Origin: an uncultured Verrucomicrobiota bacterium
GTDB taxonomy: Bacteria; Verrucomicrobiota; Verrucomicrobiia; Verrucomicrobiales; Verrucomicrobiaceae
Assembly (NCBI GenBank): GCA_903848465.1
Contig: CAINGK010000197.1
Span: 1 to 34,420, forward strand
DNA: 34,420 nt
Direction of reading: 5' to 3'
Positions 24,188 to 32,703 of this stretch are shown here, piece by piece. The position numbers and the translations under genes are program-made. Below the pieces are notes generated by a model that searched no databases, had not been told where the DNA came from, and was given only the letters and a program-made list of their open reading frames with translations. Position 1 is the stretch's first letter, and each line of letters opens with the position of its first letter.

Positions 24188-24849
24188 GCACGCCCTTGTC
24201 TGCCACCGCCCTGAGGCACATCAGCCGCCTTTGTCCCGGGCGCTGGGAGCGCTGGTATGCAGCGGCGAAACTGCGCTCCGACCCGGTCTATGCCGCTGTA
24301 ACCAAGGAGTTGCAGGGTTCATCGCTGCCAGTGCTCGACATCGGCTGCGGCATCGGCCTGCTGGCCTGCTATCTGCGTGAATCCGGCTTTGCACCCGCCA
24401 TCGCCGGGTTTGATTACGACCCGCAAAAAATCTCCTGCGCCCAAAGCATGGCAGCGCGCAGCGGCTATGAGGGGCTGAGCTACATGACCGGTGATGCCCG
24501 CAGCGGACTGCCGGACTTCAGCGGCCATGTGGTGATCCTCGACATCCTACAGTTTTTCACGCCGGAGGAACAAGCCGCGCTGCTGCGCGCAGCGGCATCC
24601 CGCGTGGCGCAGGGCGGCAAGCTGATCATTCGCTCCGGGCTGCGGGACGACTCCTTGCGCTTTCGCATCACCGTGGCGGGGGACTGGCTGGCCAGACTGA
24701 CGTTTTGGATGAAAGGAGCGCCGGTCAGCTACCCAGACCGCGCCTTGTTCGAGTCCGTGCTCAGTGCCGCCGGGTTGCGGGTGCGCTTGCAGCCGTTATG
24801 GGGCGGCACGCCGTTCAACAACCATCTCGTCGTCGCCGAACGCGAGTGA
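24184..24849 (+). CDS. Class I SAM-dependent methyltransferase
   Basis: Protein of 221 residues. The SAM-binding motif I is VLDIGCGIGLLACYL (residues 50-64), followed by an acidic end of strand 2 (AGFDYDPQKI), TGDARSGLPDF and the post-motif VVILDILQFFTPEEQAALL. The ATG overlaps the ligase-like stop (ATGA), so the two are co-translated. Small-molecule methylation is implied, for example of an aryl or lipid group in the pathway encoded around it, but the substrate is not visible. Its last 54 bp overlap the convergent deacetylase gene. Confidence 0.9.
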   Translation: MSTPLSATALRHISRLCPGRWERWYAAAKLRSDPVYAAVTKELQGSSLPVLDIGCGIGLLACYLRESGFAPAIAGFDYDPQKISCAQSMAARSGYEGLSYMTGDARSGLPDFSGHVVILDILQFFTPEEQAALLRAAASRVAQGGKLIIRSGLRDDSLRFRITVAGDWLARLTFWMKGAPVSYPDRALFESVLSAAGLRVRLQPLWGGTPFNNHLVVAERE

Positions 24850-25623
24850 GGCAGGCGGCGTATCACATTTCAGCCCACTTGCCGCCAGCAGAGCGGTCAC
24901 TTCCTGCGCCACCTCTACCGCCACTGGAGTGCATTCATGAATCAGCACGATGGCACCGGCTTGCAGCCGACTGGCGATTCGTTGCGTGATCACCGGCACC
25001 CGCTGATCCACGCCGTCAAATCCCCGCGCGCTCCATAGCATCATCCGCAGACCCAATGCTCCTGCGATCTGCGCGGTGAAAATATTGTGATGGCCCGCAG
25101 GCGGGCGGAAGAAACGCGGTGGCTGTTCGGGACAGAGAGTGGTTAGCGTTTCCTGACAGCCGGCGATCTCTCGCCACAGCCGCACCGGGCGCAGCATCCA
25201 AAAGGTAGTGGCGGGATGCGTCTGCGTGTGGTTGCCGATTTCGTGCCCGCGCGCGACGATTTCACGCACGAGCTGCGGATGCTGGGCGGCACGTTCACCG
25301 ACGAGGAAGAACAACGCCTTGATGTGGTGGCGGTCCAGAAGATCGAGAATCGCCGGGGTGTGCTGCGGGTGCGGACCGTCATCAATGGTGAGCAGCACCT
25401 GGTTGTCAGCCCGTGGCAGGCGTTTGATCATAGGACCAAACAGCGCACAGCGCGGCACCAGCGTGCCGATCATCATGGTGGTCAGGACCGTGCAGAATAG
25501 CAGCACGGCAGCCAGCACCTGCCCATCCCATGCCAGCCAAAGCACCCCCAGGGCAGGTGAGAGTGCCAGGGTCATGCGCAAATACGCACGCCGCAGGGCG
25601 CTGGCACGCAGGGAGGCATTCAT
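24796..25623 (-). CDS. Membrane-anchored NodB-type polysaccharide deacetylase
   Basis: Protein of 275 residues. Two N-terminal hydrophobic segments (about residues 18-33 and 36-57) anchor it to the membrane. The NodB domain has all five motifs: TIDDGP (Asp81, Asp82), HEIGNHTQTHP (His132, His136), RFFRPPAGHHN, MLWSARGFDGVD and IVLIHE (His229). It should be a metal-dependent deacetylase of N-acetylated sugars or related amides. Flexirubin and aryl-polyene clusters often contain such a gene with a role not yet clear. The ATG overlaps the acyltransferase stop by 4 bp, and its 3' end overlaps the methyltransferase gene antisense by 54 bp. Confidence 0.92.
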   Translation of the reverse strand: MNASLRASALRRAYLRMTLALSPALGVLWLAWDGQVLAAVLLFCTVLTTMMIGTLVPRCALFGPMIKRLPRADNQVLLTIDDGPHPQHTPAILDLLDRHHIKALFFLVGERAAQHPQLVREIVARGHEIGNHTQTHPATTFWMLRPVRLWREIAGCQETLTTLCPEQPPRFFRPPAGHHNIFTAQIAGALGLRMMLWSARGFDGVDQRVPVITQRIASRLQAGAIVLIHECTPVAVEVAQEVTALLAASGLKCDTPPASLAFGDDEMVVERRAAP

Positions 25624-26555
25624 GTCGGATCACGGGTGACGAGCGGTTCAAACACAAACCATTGGTCCCAGTGCTGCAAAAGAAATCGATGCATCGTCTT
25701 GAGCCAGGCGGCGCTGACCTCCTCGGCCTTGGGCTTGCGTCCGCCTGCGAAAAAAGGCTCGCCAATCTCAATGCGGTAGGACAGCCGCCCGCGCCGGGTG
25801 AGAAACACCGTGTAGCACGGCACTCCGGTCACTTCGGCAAGAGCGAGTGGGCCGCGTGGGATCTGGTAGGTCACGCCAGCAATGCTGCCTCGCGTGGGAG
25901 ACAAGTCTCCCATCACGCGGTCGCCCTGGACGCAGACCACTTCACCGGCCAGGAGCTTGCGGCACAGCTCCATGCCGAGATGTCCCCCCGGTTCGTTGTA
26001 ATGCACATGCAGATTGGGGTGACGGCGTTCTTCGTCGCGCAGTTCCTCCTCGCGCAGCTTTTGCAGCGACTCGGAAGCCTCCGGCATGCGGACGGTGTGG
26101 ATCGGCCGGGTGAATTTGCGCGCGAAGAGGCCAGCCCCGATGTCGTAGTTGCCCGAATGCACGGTGAAGATCAGCGCGCCTCCCGGCTTTTGTTGCAGCT
26201 CATCGAATTTTTCTTTGCCGATGATCTCCCAATCAATCTCACGGCGAAAATGCAAATGCCACAGCCGGTCGAGATAAGTCAGAGCAAACTGGAGGAACAC
26301 CTGGTAACCCGCTAGACAAGAGGCTCCTTTGCCGGGAATCAGGGCGCTGAGATTGGCACGCACGTTTTCGCGTGGCTGTACCGCCAGCAGATAAATCAGT
26401 GCTGACACCGGGTAGGCCAGCAGCGTGAAGACCTGCGGGGGCACCCAGCGCATGAAAAACAGCATCGCTTCTGTCCAGCACGCGTCATGCAGGCCCAGTC
26501 GCGGGGGTGGGGCGGGCGCATTCGGCTCGTGAGTTGCAGAAACAGCAGAAGGCAT
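25620..26555 (-). CDS. LpxL/HtrB-family acyltransferase
   Basis: Protein of 311 residues. It has the HX4D motif HSGNYD (His133, Asp138) and conserved downstream patches VCVQGDRVMG and PRGPLALAEVTGVPCYTVFL of lysophospholipid/lipid A acyltransferases (LPLAT superfamily). A membrane-embedded helix lies near residues 31-60. It should transfer an acyl group from acyl-ACP or acyl-CoA to a lipid or polyene acceptor at the inner membrane. It leads a two-gene unit with the deacetylase (ATGA overlap) and diverges from the halogenase-like gene. In flexirubin and aryl-polyene clusters a member of this family attaches the acyl chain to a lipid; that role is inferred here. Confidence 0.9.
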   Translation of the reverse strand: MPSAVSATHEPNAPAPPPRLGLHDACWTEAMLFFMRWVPPQVFTLLAYPVSALIYLLAVQPRENVRANLSALIPGKGASCLAGYQVFLQFALTYLDRLWHLHFRREIDWEIIGKEKFDELQQKPGGALIFTVHSGNYDIGAGLFARKFTRPIHTVRMPEASESLQKLREEELRDEERRHPNLHVHYNEPGGHLGMELCRKLLAGEVVCVQGDRVMGDLSPTRGSIAGVTYQIPRGPLALAEVTGVPCYTVFLTRRGRLSYRIEIGEPFFAGGRKPKAEEVSAAWLKTMHRFLLQHWDQWFVFEPLVTRDPT

Positions 26556-26644
26556 TATTTAAAGGCGTACCATGGATAAAATGAGACGTTCTGTTTCGAC
26601 CGTCACACCGCCTCCGACAACTGACTTTTTCAGCACTTGCTCAC

Positions 26645-28216
26645 ATGATCCCTTCTAACACAGATTACGATGTGGTCGTCATGGGCGGCGCTTTTTCGGG
26701 CGCATCTGCCGCCTTGCTGCTCAAACGCGAGCAGCCGGACCTGCGCGTTCTCATCGTGGAGCGCACGCTGCAGTTTGACCGCAAGGTGGGGGAAAGCACC
26801 TCGGAAGTGGCAGGCTGCTTCCTCACCCGGGTGCTCCATCAGGGCCACCACCTCAGCGCACACCACTACCAAAAGCACGGCCTGCGCATGTGGTTTTTCC
26901 AGACGCCGGACGATGACGTGGGGAATCTCACCGAAGTCGGACCGCGCTACCAGTCGCGGCTGCCCACCTTCCAGTTGGACCGCGCCATCCTCGACGAGCA
27001 CCTGCTCAAGGAAGCCTGTGACTTCGGCTGCGAGCTGATGCGTCCGGCCACGATCAAAACCATCACGCTCGCCGAAGATGCGGCCCCGCACACGCTGGAA
27101 ATCATGCCCAAGGAAGGGCAGATGCGCACGGTCACCACGCGCTGGCTCATCGACGCCTCCGGCAAGGCCACCGTGCTGGCCAAGAAACTCGGCTGCCTGC
27201 GCAGCATGGAGAGCGAGCACCCCACCTCCTCCATCTGGTGCCGCTTCCGCCATGTGAACAGCCTCGACAGCTTCAAGAGCCGCAAGCTGCACCCGAAGCT
27301 CATGAAAAACGTGAGCCAGCTCCGCACCACGGCCACCAATCACCTCATGGGGCATGGCTGGTGGTGCTGGATCATCCCGCTGTCTGATGGCAGCTTCAGC
27401 GCCGGCGTCACCTGGGACCGGCGTTTTTTCACTCTGCCGGAAGGGCCGTCGCTGCTGGCCCGACTGCAGGCGCATTTGATGACGCACCCCATCGGCCGTC
27501 TCATGTTTGAAAACGCCGTGCCGGACGCCGACGACACCTTCTACTACAAAAACCTCGCCTATTGTTCCGAACGCATCGCCGGCAACCGCTGGGTCATGGT
27601 CGGAGACGCGGCCGGGTTCATGGATCCCTTGTACAGCCACGGTCTCGATTACTGCGGTCATACCGTCTCTGCGGCGACCAACCTGGTGCGGAAGAACCTC
27701 GCGGGTGAAAACACCCAGGAGATCACCGACTACTTGAACATGGCCTACCCGCGCAGTTACCGCCTGTGGTTCAACTCGCTCTACAAGGACAAATACTCCT
27801 ACATGGGCGACGCGGAGCTGATCAATGCGACGTTTCTGCTCGACCTCTCTGCGTATTTCCTTGGCCCAGTGCGTGGGGTGTATGACAACCCCGATGACGA
27901 ATGGATTCACATGCCGTATGAAGGGAAGGCAGGCGCGTTTTTTGGGTGTTTCATGGCCTTCTACAACCGCCGTTTCGTGCATCTCGGGGAGGTGCGTCGG
28001 CGCAAGGGCATCTATGGCCGCGCCAACAACGGGCACGTTTGGATGCCGTTCATGAGCCTGTCTCCAGACCACAGCGCCGCGCGTCTGCTGTGGGCGGGGA
28101 TCAAAGTCTGGATCAAGGCGGAGATCAGCACCTGGCTAGCACCCACGCCAGCAGCAGAGCCTGAGATGAATAGGATGACGGAGGGGAAGCCCATGGCAAA
28201 GACGGCGGAGGCGTGA
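26645..28216 (+). CDS. Flavin-dependent halogenase-like oxidoreductase
   Basis: Protein of 523 residues. FAD-binding motifs: VVVMGGAFSGASAALLL (residues 10-26) and MVGDAAGFMDPLYSHGLD with the GD motif at about 320. KVGESTSEVAGCFL (47-60) matches the GES-type segment near the active site of FADH2-dependent halogenases, and WCWIIP (240-245) matches the WxWxIP signature of that family. It could halogenate (Cl or Br) an aromatic head group or, like some relatives, act as a monooxygenase or dehydrogenase. It lies 89 bp from the divergent acyltransferase gene. The flavin reductase needed to supply FADH2 is not in the window. Confidence 0.88.
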   Translation: MIPSNTDYDVVVMGGAFSGASAALLLKREQPDLRVLIVERTLQFDRKVGESTSEVAGCFLTRVLHQGHHLSAHHYQKHGLRMWFFQTPDDDVGNLTEVGPRYQSRLPTFQLDRAILDEHLLKEACDFGCELMRPATIKTITLAEDAAPHTLEIMPKEGQMRTVTTRWLIDASGKATVLAKKLGCLRSMESEHPTSSIWCRFRHVNSLDSFKSRKLHPKLMKNVSQLRTTATNHLMGHGWWCWIIPLSDGSFSAGVTWDRRFFTLPEGPSLLARLQAHLMTHPIGRLMFENAVPDADDTFYYKNLAYCSERIAGNRWVMVGDAAGFMDPLYSHGLDYCGHTVSAATNLVRKNLAGENTQEITDYLNMAYPRSYRLWFNSLYKDKYSYMGDAELINATFLLDLSAYFLGPVRGVYDNPDDEWIHMPYEGKAGAFFGCFMAFYNRRFVHLGEVRRRKGIYGRANNGHVWMPFMSLSPDHSAARLLWAGIKVWIKAEISTWLAPTPAAEPEMNRMTEGKPMAKTAEA

Positions 28217-28257
28217 GCGGGGGCTGCTGGTGAGAACGCGGAAACGTGCGGAAATCC

Positions 28258-28435
28258 GCCCCCTCACCCGGCCTCTCCCCGAAGAAACAACTGACCCAAC
28301 AAAGTCCTCGACGGGGAGAGGGGAAACGCGTTGCGACCCCGATAGAGTTTCGAAGTGCCCGAGCACGAATCTCCTCTCCCCGCCGGTGGCTTAATAGCTC
28401 TGAGGATTCTTCGGGGAGAGGCCGGGTGAGGGGGC
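28258..28435. repeat. Long perfect inverted repeat with nested inverted repeat
   Basis: The 29-base arms at 28258-28286 and 28407-28435 are perfect reverse complements; the arm begins GCCCCCTCACCCGGCC. Inside, CGGGGAGAGG (28312-28321) pairs with CCTCTCCCCG (28373-28382). The 178-bp element lies between two convergent genes and may terminate both. It looks like a non-coding mobile or palindromic repeat; no target-site duplication was seen. Confidence 0.88.
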
Positions 28436-28479
28436 AGCTAAGGCCGCCGCAAGCAGCTCACAGGCCCCTTCCTCCCACC

Positions 28480-29235
28480 TCACTCCGCCACGAAAAACAT
28501 CGCCGCAAAGGTGTTCGGTGTGAACCTCGCATCCGGCTTCGGATCCACCAGCATGTTGGAGATGTCCCCGTCGAGATACAGGGCGTCTTCACAGCCGAGG
28601 TGCTGGAAGAACCGGGTGAACTGATGAAACGTCACACGTCCGCTCACGGCGTTGTCTCGGTCGCTCATCGCGAAGACGATCTGCCCGTCCTGCTTGCGCA
28701 CACCCACGGCGTTGCGTAGGCGCTTGTTGGGTGAGTTCACCCGGAAGGCGGGGTGAATCACCCCCTTTCGCAGCATCAGCGGGCCGGATTGCGTGGCGAG
28801 CCGTGGCTTGAGTCCGCTTTGGGCAAGCTCCCCCGCCTCCATCACGCCGGGGCCGGTGTGGTCATCGAGGTAGAAGACGCCGTTGGGCTTGAGGAAGAAA
28901 TTGCCGTCACCAGCGCGCAGATTCAGCGGCACCAGTTCCTTGCCCGCGCAGATCGTCAGCCCGCAGGGTTTTGGGCCGCGTTCGTAGATGCCGGCGTTGG
29001 TGGCGAAGATGATCTGTTTGCTGCGTGCGGCGAGTTGCCGGCGCAGGCCGTTGAAATCTCCCAGCGGCTGGCCATTTTCGCCCAGCCAGGCGAGCTGCAG
29101 ACGTGACCAGTCCGCCTTATCCACCCGGTAAAGGTGATAGCGTCCGCCTTCGTATTCCACCGTCTCCGCGCCGTGCAGGTGGGAGGTCAGCGTGGCACAG
29201 CCGAAAAGTGTGAGGAGCCAGCGAGGCAGGGGCAT
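28480..29235 (-). CDS. Secreted phosphodiester glycosidase-like (NAGPA/DUF2233) protein
   Basis: Protein of 251 residues with a signal peptide (WLLTLFGCATLTSHLHGAE). ATG 29235 is chosen because a longer reading to 29331 would run into the aroC 5' end and precedes the signal peptide. Motifs of the phosphodiester-alpha-GlcNAcase-like domain: IIFATNAGIYE, NGVFYLDD, TQSGPLMLRKG, RNAVGV and DALYLDGDISNML. It probably acts in the periplasm or outside on a sugar phosphodiester or polymer, but the substrate is unknown. It diverges from aroC, with 74 bp between the starts, and is convergent with the halogenase gene over the inverted repeat. Confidence 0.88.
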   Translation of the reverse strand: MPLPRWLLTLFGCATLTSHLHGAETVEYEGGRYHLYRVDKADWSRLQLAWLGENGQPLGDFNGLRRQLAARSKQIIFATNAGIYERGPKPCGLTICAGKELVPLNLRAGDGNFFLKPNGVFYLDDHTGPGVMEAGELAQSGLKPRLATQSGPLMLRKGVIHPAFRVNSPNKRLRNAVGVRKQDGQIVFAMSDRDNAVSGRVTFHQFTRFFQHLGCEDALYLDGDISNMLVDPKPDARFTPNTFAAMFFVAE

Positions 29236-29309
29236 GTGGCAAGATGCTGATTTCACGCCATCGCACAACCATCTTGAACCCGGAACGGATTGCCCCATGA
29301 TGATCCCCC

Positions 29310-30395
29310 ATGTCCAGCAGTCTTGGCTCACTTTTCCGCATCAGCACTTGGGGCGAATCCCATGGCATCGGCGTCGGCGTCGTCATTGACGGCTGCCCGC
29401 CGCGCATCCCTCTCACCGTGGAGGACATTCAGGCCGAACTCGACCGCCGCCGCCCCGGCCAGAGCAAGATCGTCACCCCGCGCAAAGAAGACGACAAAGC
29501 GGAAATCCTTTCAGGCGTGCTCGATGGTCTCACGCTCGGCACCCCCATCGGCATTCTCGTGCGCAACACCGATCAGCGTCCTTCGGCCTACACCGAGATG
29601 CAGCAGGCCTACCGCCCCAGCCACGCTGACTACACCTACGATGCCAAATACGGCATCCGCGCCGTCTCCGGTGGTGGCCGGTCCAGCGCACGCGAAACAA
29701 TCGGTCGCGTGGCCGCCGGTGCCATCGCACGCAAAATGCTGCAGCACTCGCTCAGCAGCTACGAATGCCTCGCCTACGTCAAAACGGTGCAACACATCGA
29801 GGCGAAAGTACCCACGGGCGCGGAACTCAATTCGGCGGTGATCGAATCCAACATCGTCCGCACCTGTGACCCCGTCGCGGCGGAGCAGATGATTGAGCTC
29901 ATCGAAAAAATACGCAGCGAAGGCAACAGCGTCGGCGGCGTGATCGAGTGCGTCATGCGCGGCGTGCCGACGGGGCTGGGCGAGCCGGTGTTCGACAAAT
30001 TGGAGGCCGATCTCGCTAAGGCGATGATGAGCCTGCCCGCCACCAAAGGCTTTGAAATCGGCAGCGGTTTCGCCGGTACCACCCTGACCGGCCTGGAGCA
30101 CAACGACGAATTCTACATGGACGGCACCCACGTCCGCACCCGCACCAATCGCAGCGGCGGCATCCAGGGCGGCATCAGCAACGGCGAAGAAATCGTCTTC
30201 CGCGTCGCCTTCAAACCCACCGCCACGGTGCTGCGCGAGCAGAAGACCGTGACCAACACAGGCGAGGATACCACCCTCTCCGCGCGCGGTCGTCATGACG
30301 CCTGCGTGTTGCCCCGCGCTGTGCCGATGGTGGAGGCCATGGTACACCTCGTGCTGGCAGACCATTTCCTGCGCCAGCGCGCGCTGCGGGGATAG
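29310..30395 (+). CDS. aroC: Chorismate synthase
   Basis: Protein of 361 residues (typical length). It converts 5-enolpyruvylshikimate-3-phosphate to chorismate with reduced FMN, the last common step of aromatic synthesis. Seen: the signature start [63 protein letters not shown], and the C-terminal [20 protein letters not shown] and [19 protein letters not shown]. It is the first gene of a short unit with the downstream membrane protein (4 bp apart). Aromatic precursors from this step could feed the aryl pathway at 20644-28216, but that link is only inference. Confidence 0.98.
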   Translation: MSSSLGSLFRISTWGESHGIGVGVVIDGCPPRIPLTVEDIQAELDRRRPGQSKIVTPRKEDDKAEILSGVLDGLTLGTPIGILVRNTDQRPSAYTEMQQAYRPSHADYTYDAKYGIRAVSGGGRSSARETIGRVAAGAIARKMLQHSLSSYECLAYVKTVQHIEAKVPTGAELNSAVIESNIVRTCDPVAAEQMIELIEKIRSEGNSVGGVIECVMRGVPTGLGEPVFDKLEADLAKAMMSLPATKGFEIGSGFAGTTLTGLEHNDEFYMDGTHVRTRTNRSGGIQGGISNGEEIVFRVAFKPTATVLREQKTVTNTGEDTTLSARGRHDACVLPRAVPMVEAMVHLVLADHFLRQRALRG

Positions 30396-30399
30396 TGCC

Positions 30400-31095
30400 A
30401 TGCGCTGGCTCATCTGGCTGTGCATCAGCACCTCTTGCCTGGCAGGCCCTAGCGGCCCGTTGCCAGAGATCAAGGTAGGCACCAGCCAGCGTGTACTCGT
30501 GGTCCATGCGGTGCCCAGAGGCCTGGACGAAGGCACCAACCAGCAGACGTTTCTGGTCGGTACAATCACCGAGGTGGCCGCCGAAGAAGACCGCCAGCCC
30601 CAGCAGACCGGTCTCTCAGAGACCTGCACTCTCCACGTCGAATCTGCGTTTGGTTACCTGGATCAAGTCGTCGGCATTCAAACCGCCGTGCTCAAAGCCA
30701 GCTACGAACAATCACCCTACGTCCCGATTGATGAACACTGGGGCAAGCTGTGGCATTTCAAGAAAGGGCAGAAGCTGCTCGTGATTCTCCATCTGGGTGA
30801 AGGCAAGCCCAGTTTTGACATCGAGGAGCTGATGGTTCTCAATGAGCGCACCGCTCCACTGCCAGACATTCTGCGCCGCACCGCGTTGCTGCCGCAGGAG
30901 TTCACCGACGCCGATCTGGAGGTTCTCAAACTAGCCTCGCCCTTTATACGTCAGCAGATTCTCGAGCATACCGTCCTAGAGCGCGAGGCGCATGCTTATG
31001 AGTCGATGCAACGAAGCCAGTCGATGAAGAATCTGGCAATCATCTGCGCCCTGGTAGTGCTTGGCGTTGTCGTCATCTGGAAGCTGCGCAAGTGA
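30400..31095 (+). CDS. Uncharacterised protein with signal peptide and C-terminal membrane helix
   Basis: Protein of 231 residues, starting 4 bp after the aroC stop. It has a short N-terminal hydrophobic segment (MRWLIWLCISTSCLAGP) with Cys and Ala near the cleavage site. The soluble middle part has no family I recognise (YLDQVVGIQTAVLKASYEQS and LWHFKKGQKLLVILHLGEGK are its clearest patches, perhaps beta-rich). A C-terminal helix (NLAIICALVVLGVVVIW) is followed by the basic LRK. It is probably a membrane-anchored periplasmic protein, co-transcribed with aroC. Confidence 0.78.
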   Translation: MRWLIWLCISTSCLAGPSGPLPEIKVGTSQRVLVVHAVPRGLDEGTNQQTFLVGTITEVAAEEDRQPQQTGLSETCTLHVESAFGYLDQVVGIQTAVLKASYEQSPYVPIDEHWGKLWHFKKGQKLLVILHLGEGKPSFDIEELMVLNERTAPLPDILRRTALLPQEFTDADLEVLKLASPFIRQQILEHTVLEREAHAYESMQRSQSMKNLAIICALVVLGVVVIWKLRK

Positions 31096-31139
31096 CCCGC
31101 TCGTCGCTACATCCGACCTAAAGGCACACAAACCTCCAC

Positions 31140-32606
31140 TCAAAACCCCACCACGTAAAAATACTGCTGGGACACCTGCTCGGCTTCGGGGAGGGTGATC
31201 CAGCGTTCCTTGAAGCGTTCGCCCCAGCTATCGCTGAAAGCGATTTCATTGGTGTCTTTGTTGTAGCCGATGATGAGGACGACATGGCCCGTCGTCTTGT
31301 CCTTGGGCAGCGAGTTGTTGGCAGCTTCCGTCGTGACCTTGGTCTTCCAGGCGGCCCACTCGGTGACGTCCTTGCGCTCCTTGGTGCGTTTGTTGGCGGT
31401 GTCGTTGAAACCGTCGGTGCTGAAAAGGCACCACATCAGCGGCACGCCCTTGTCGATGTATTTGGCAATTTCCTTGAGCTTGAGTTCGCCTTTCCACGCA
31501 TCAAAGGAGCGGCGCTTGCTGCGGATCTGTCCGGCCATGCCTTCCAGCAGGGTGGACACACTGGTGCCGCCGCCGAAACCCGTCTCGCCAGCGTTGGCGA
31601 GGATGTACATGTCCGCCGGTACTCCGAGATAACGCATGGCGCGTTCGGCGGTGGCGGGCACGCAGTAACCTTTGGGGCCCTGGTCCACCATCGGGATGTC
31701 ACCGATGACCACGTCGCCGTTGGCACGCTTTTCGAGATTGGCCAGCGCCTTGGCGCGAATCACTTTGTCGGTCGTGTCCTCCACCTTGCCACCAGCATCA
31801 GCAAAAGCCGTGGTGACAATCTGCACGCCGACGTACTCGCCCTCAGCCTCGGCCAGCAGGATGGCATGACCACGCCAGTCCCAGCGCTGCATGTTCATGC
31901 GGCCGGCCTTGCCTTCACCAAAGCGTTCCTTCTTGGGCGCACCGAGCTTCTTGGTGAGCGTCTCTGCGATCGCGACCAGATCCTTTTCCATGGCCGTCTT
32001 GACGATTTCCGCAGCCTTGGCTGGTGGAGTGTCTTTGTCGAAGTGCAGTTCACCGCTGCCTTTGGCGCTGAAGAGATCGCCCTTGTTGGCAAAGACGAGG
32101 GAAAAGTTGGTCACCTTGTCGTTCTCCGCATACATCGCCACGGAGTAGGGGTGGGCACCGAAAAGCTGGTAGTCGTCCTTGGTGTAGGCGCGGTAGCTGC
32201 TGCCCGTCTTGGTCTTGGATTCCTGGGGGATTTTCAACCTCGCGGCGACCGCTTCGGCGGAGGAGGTCCACAGCGGAGCTTCATCAAACAGCGGCTGGCC
32301 GACGATCTCATTCACCGCGGCTGGCTCCAGCTTGTCGTTCGGCCCGGGTTTAAAGGTGTACTTCGGTGCCGCTGCGCCCGCCGTTTTGAGGTACTGCTGG
32401 TCGGCCGCAGACAGGGAGGTGATGGGGAGGGTGAACTTCTGACCCGCCGCCGTCTCGATGGTCACGTTGGGTCCACTGACACCCACGAGCTTGGCCTGCA
32501 CCGCCTTGCCCTGAGCGCTGGTAAAAGTGCGGAGTTCCGCCGACTGGGAGAACGCGGAGGCCAGGGTCAGACCCAGGGCTAGAAAAACACGGGTGGAATG
32601 CTTCAT
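31140..32606 (-). CDS. Secreted SHD1 domain plus C39-like cysteine peptidase
   Basis: Protein of 488 residues; ATG 32606 begins a signal peptide (FLALGLTLASAFSQSA), whereas the longer in-frame reading does not. Residues about 24-74 form an SHD1-like domain (FTSAQGKAVQAKLVGVSGPN, ITSLSAADQQYL). A central domain of about 200 residues is unassigned. The C-terminal part matches the C39-like papain fold: Gln309 (oxyanion hole) and Cys315 in DQGPKGYCVPATAERAMRYLG, His441 in GHVVLIIGYN and Asp459 in FSDSWG. It should be an active secreted cysteine peptidase. Such peptidases process exported peptides or act on cell-wall or secreted proteins. No ABC exporter lies beside it. Confidence 0.88.
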   Translation of the reverse strand: MKHSTRVFLALGLTLASAFSQSAELRTFTSAQGKAVQAKLVGVSGPNVTIETAAGQKFTLPITSLSAADQQYLKTAGAAAPKYTFKPGPNDKLEPAAVNEIVGQPLFDEAPLWTSSAEAVAARLKIPQESKTKTGSSYRAYTKDDYQLFGAHPYSVAMYAENDKVTNFSLVFANKGDLFSAKGSGELHFDKDTPPAKAAEIVKTAMEKDLVAIAETLTKKLGAPKKERFGEGKAGRMNMQRWDWRGHAILLAEAEGEYVGVQIVTTAFADAGGKVEDTTDKVIRAKALANLEKRANGDVVIGDIPMVDQGPKGYCVPATAERAMRYLGVPADMYILANAGETGFGGGTSVSTLLEGMAGQIRSKRRSFDAWKGELKLKEIAKYIDKGVPLMWCLFSTDGFNDTANKRTKERKDVTEWAAWKTKVTTEAANNSLPKDKTTGHVVLIIGYNKDTNEIAFSDSWGERFKERWITLPEAEQVSQQYFYVVGF

Positions 32607-32703
32607 GGCGCTGCTTTTAACGCATGCGCCCTCCCTTGTGAAGCATGATTTTTTTCCGCGCAGGTCAGATCCACGTCCCAGATGGGATGATGGCGTCTTT
32701 CGC

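Noticed and set aside
26630..28072. 480-residue minus-strand frame across the halogenase gene
   Set aside because: It is antisense to a protein with clear FAD and WxWxIP motifs, and its composition (His, Arg, Gly, Val) is that of a shadow.
31284..32582. 432-residue plus-strand frame across the SHD1-C39 gene
   Set aside because: It is antisense to a gene with a full catalytic triad and signal peptide.
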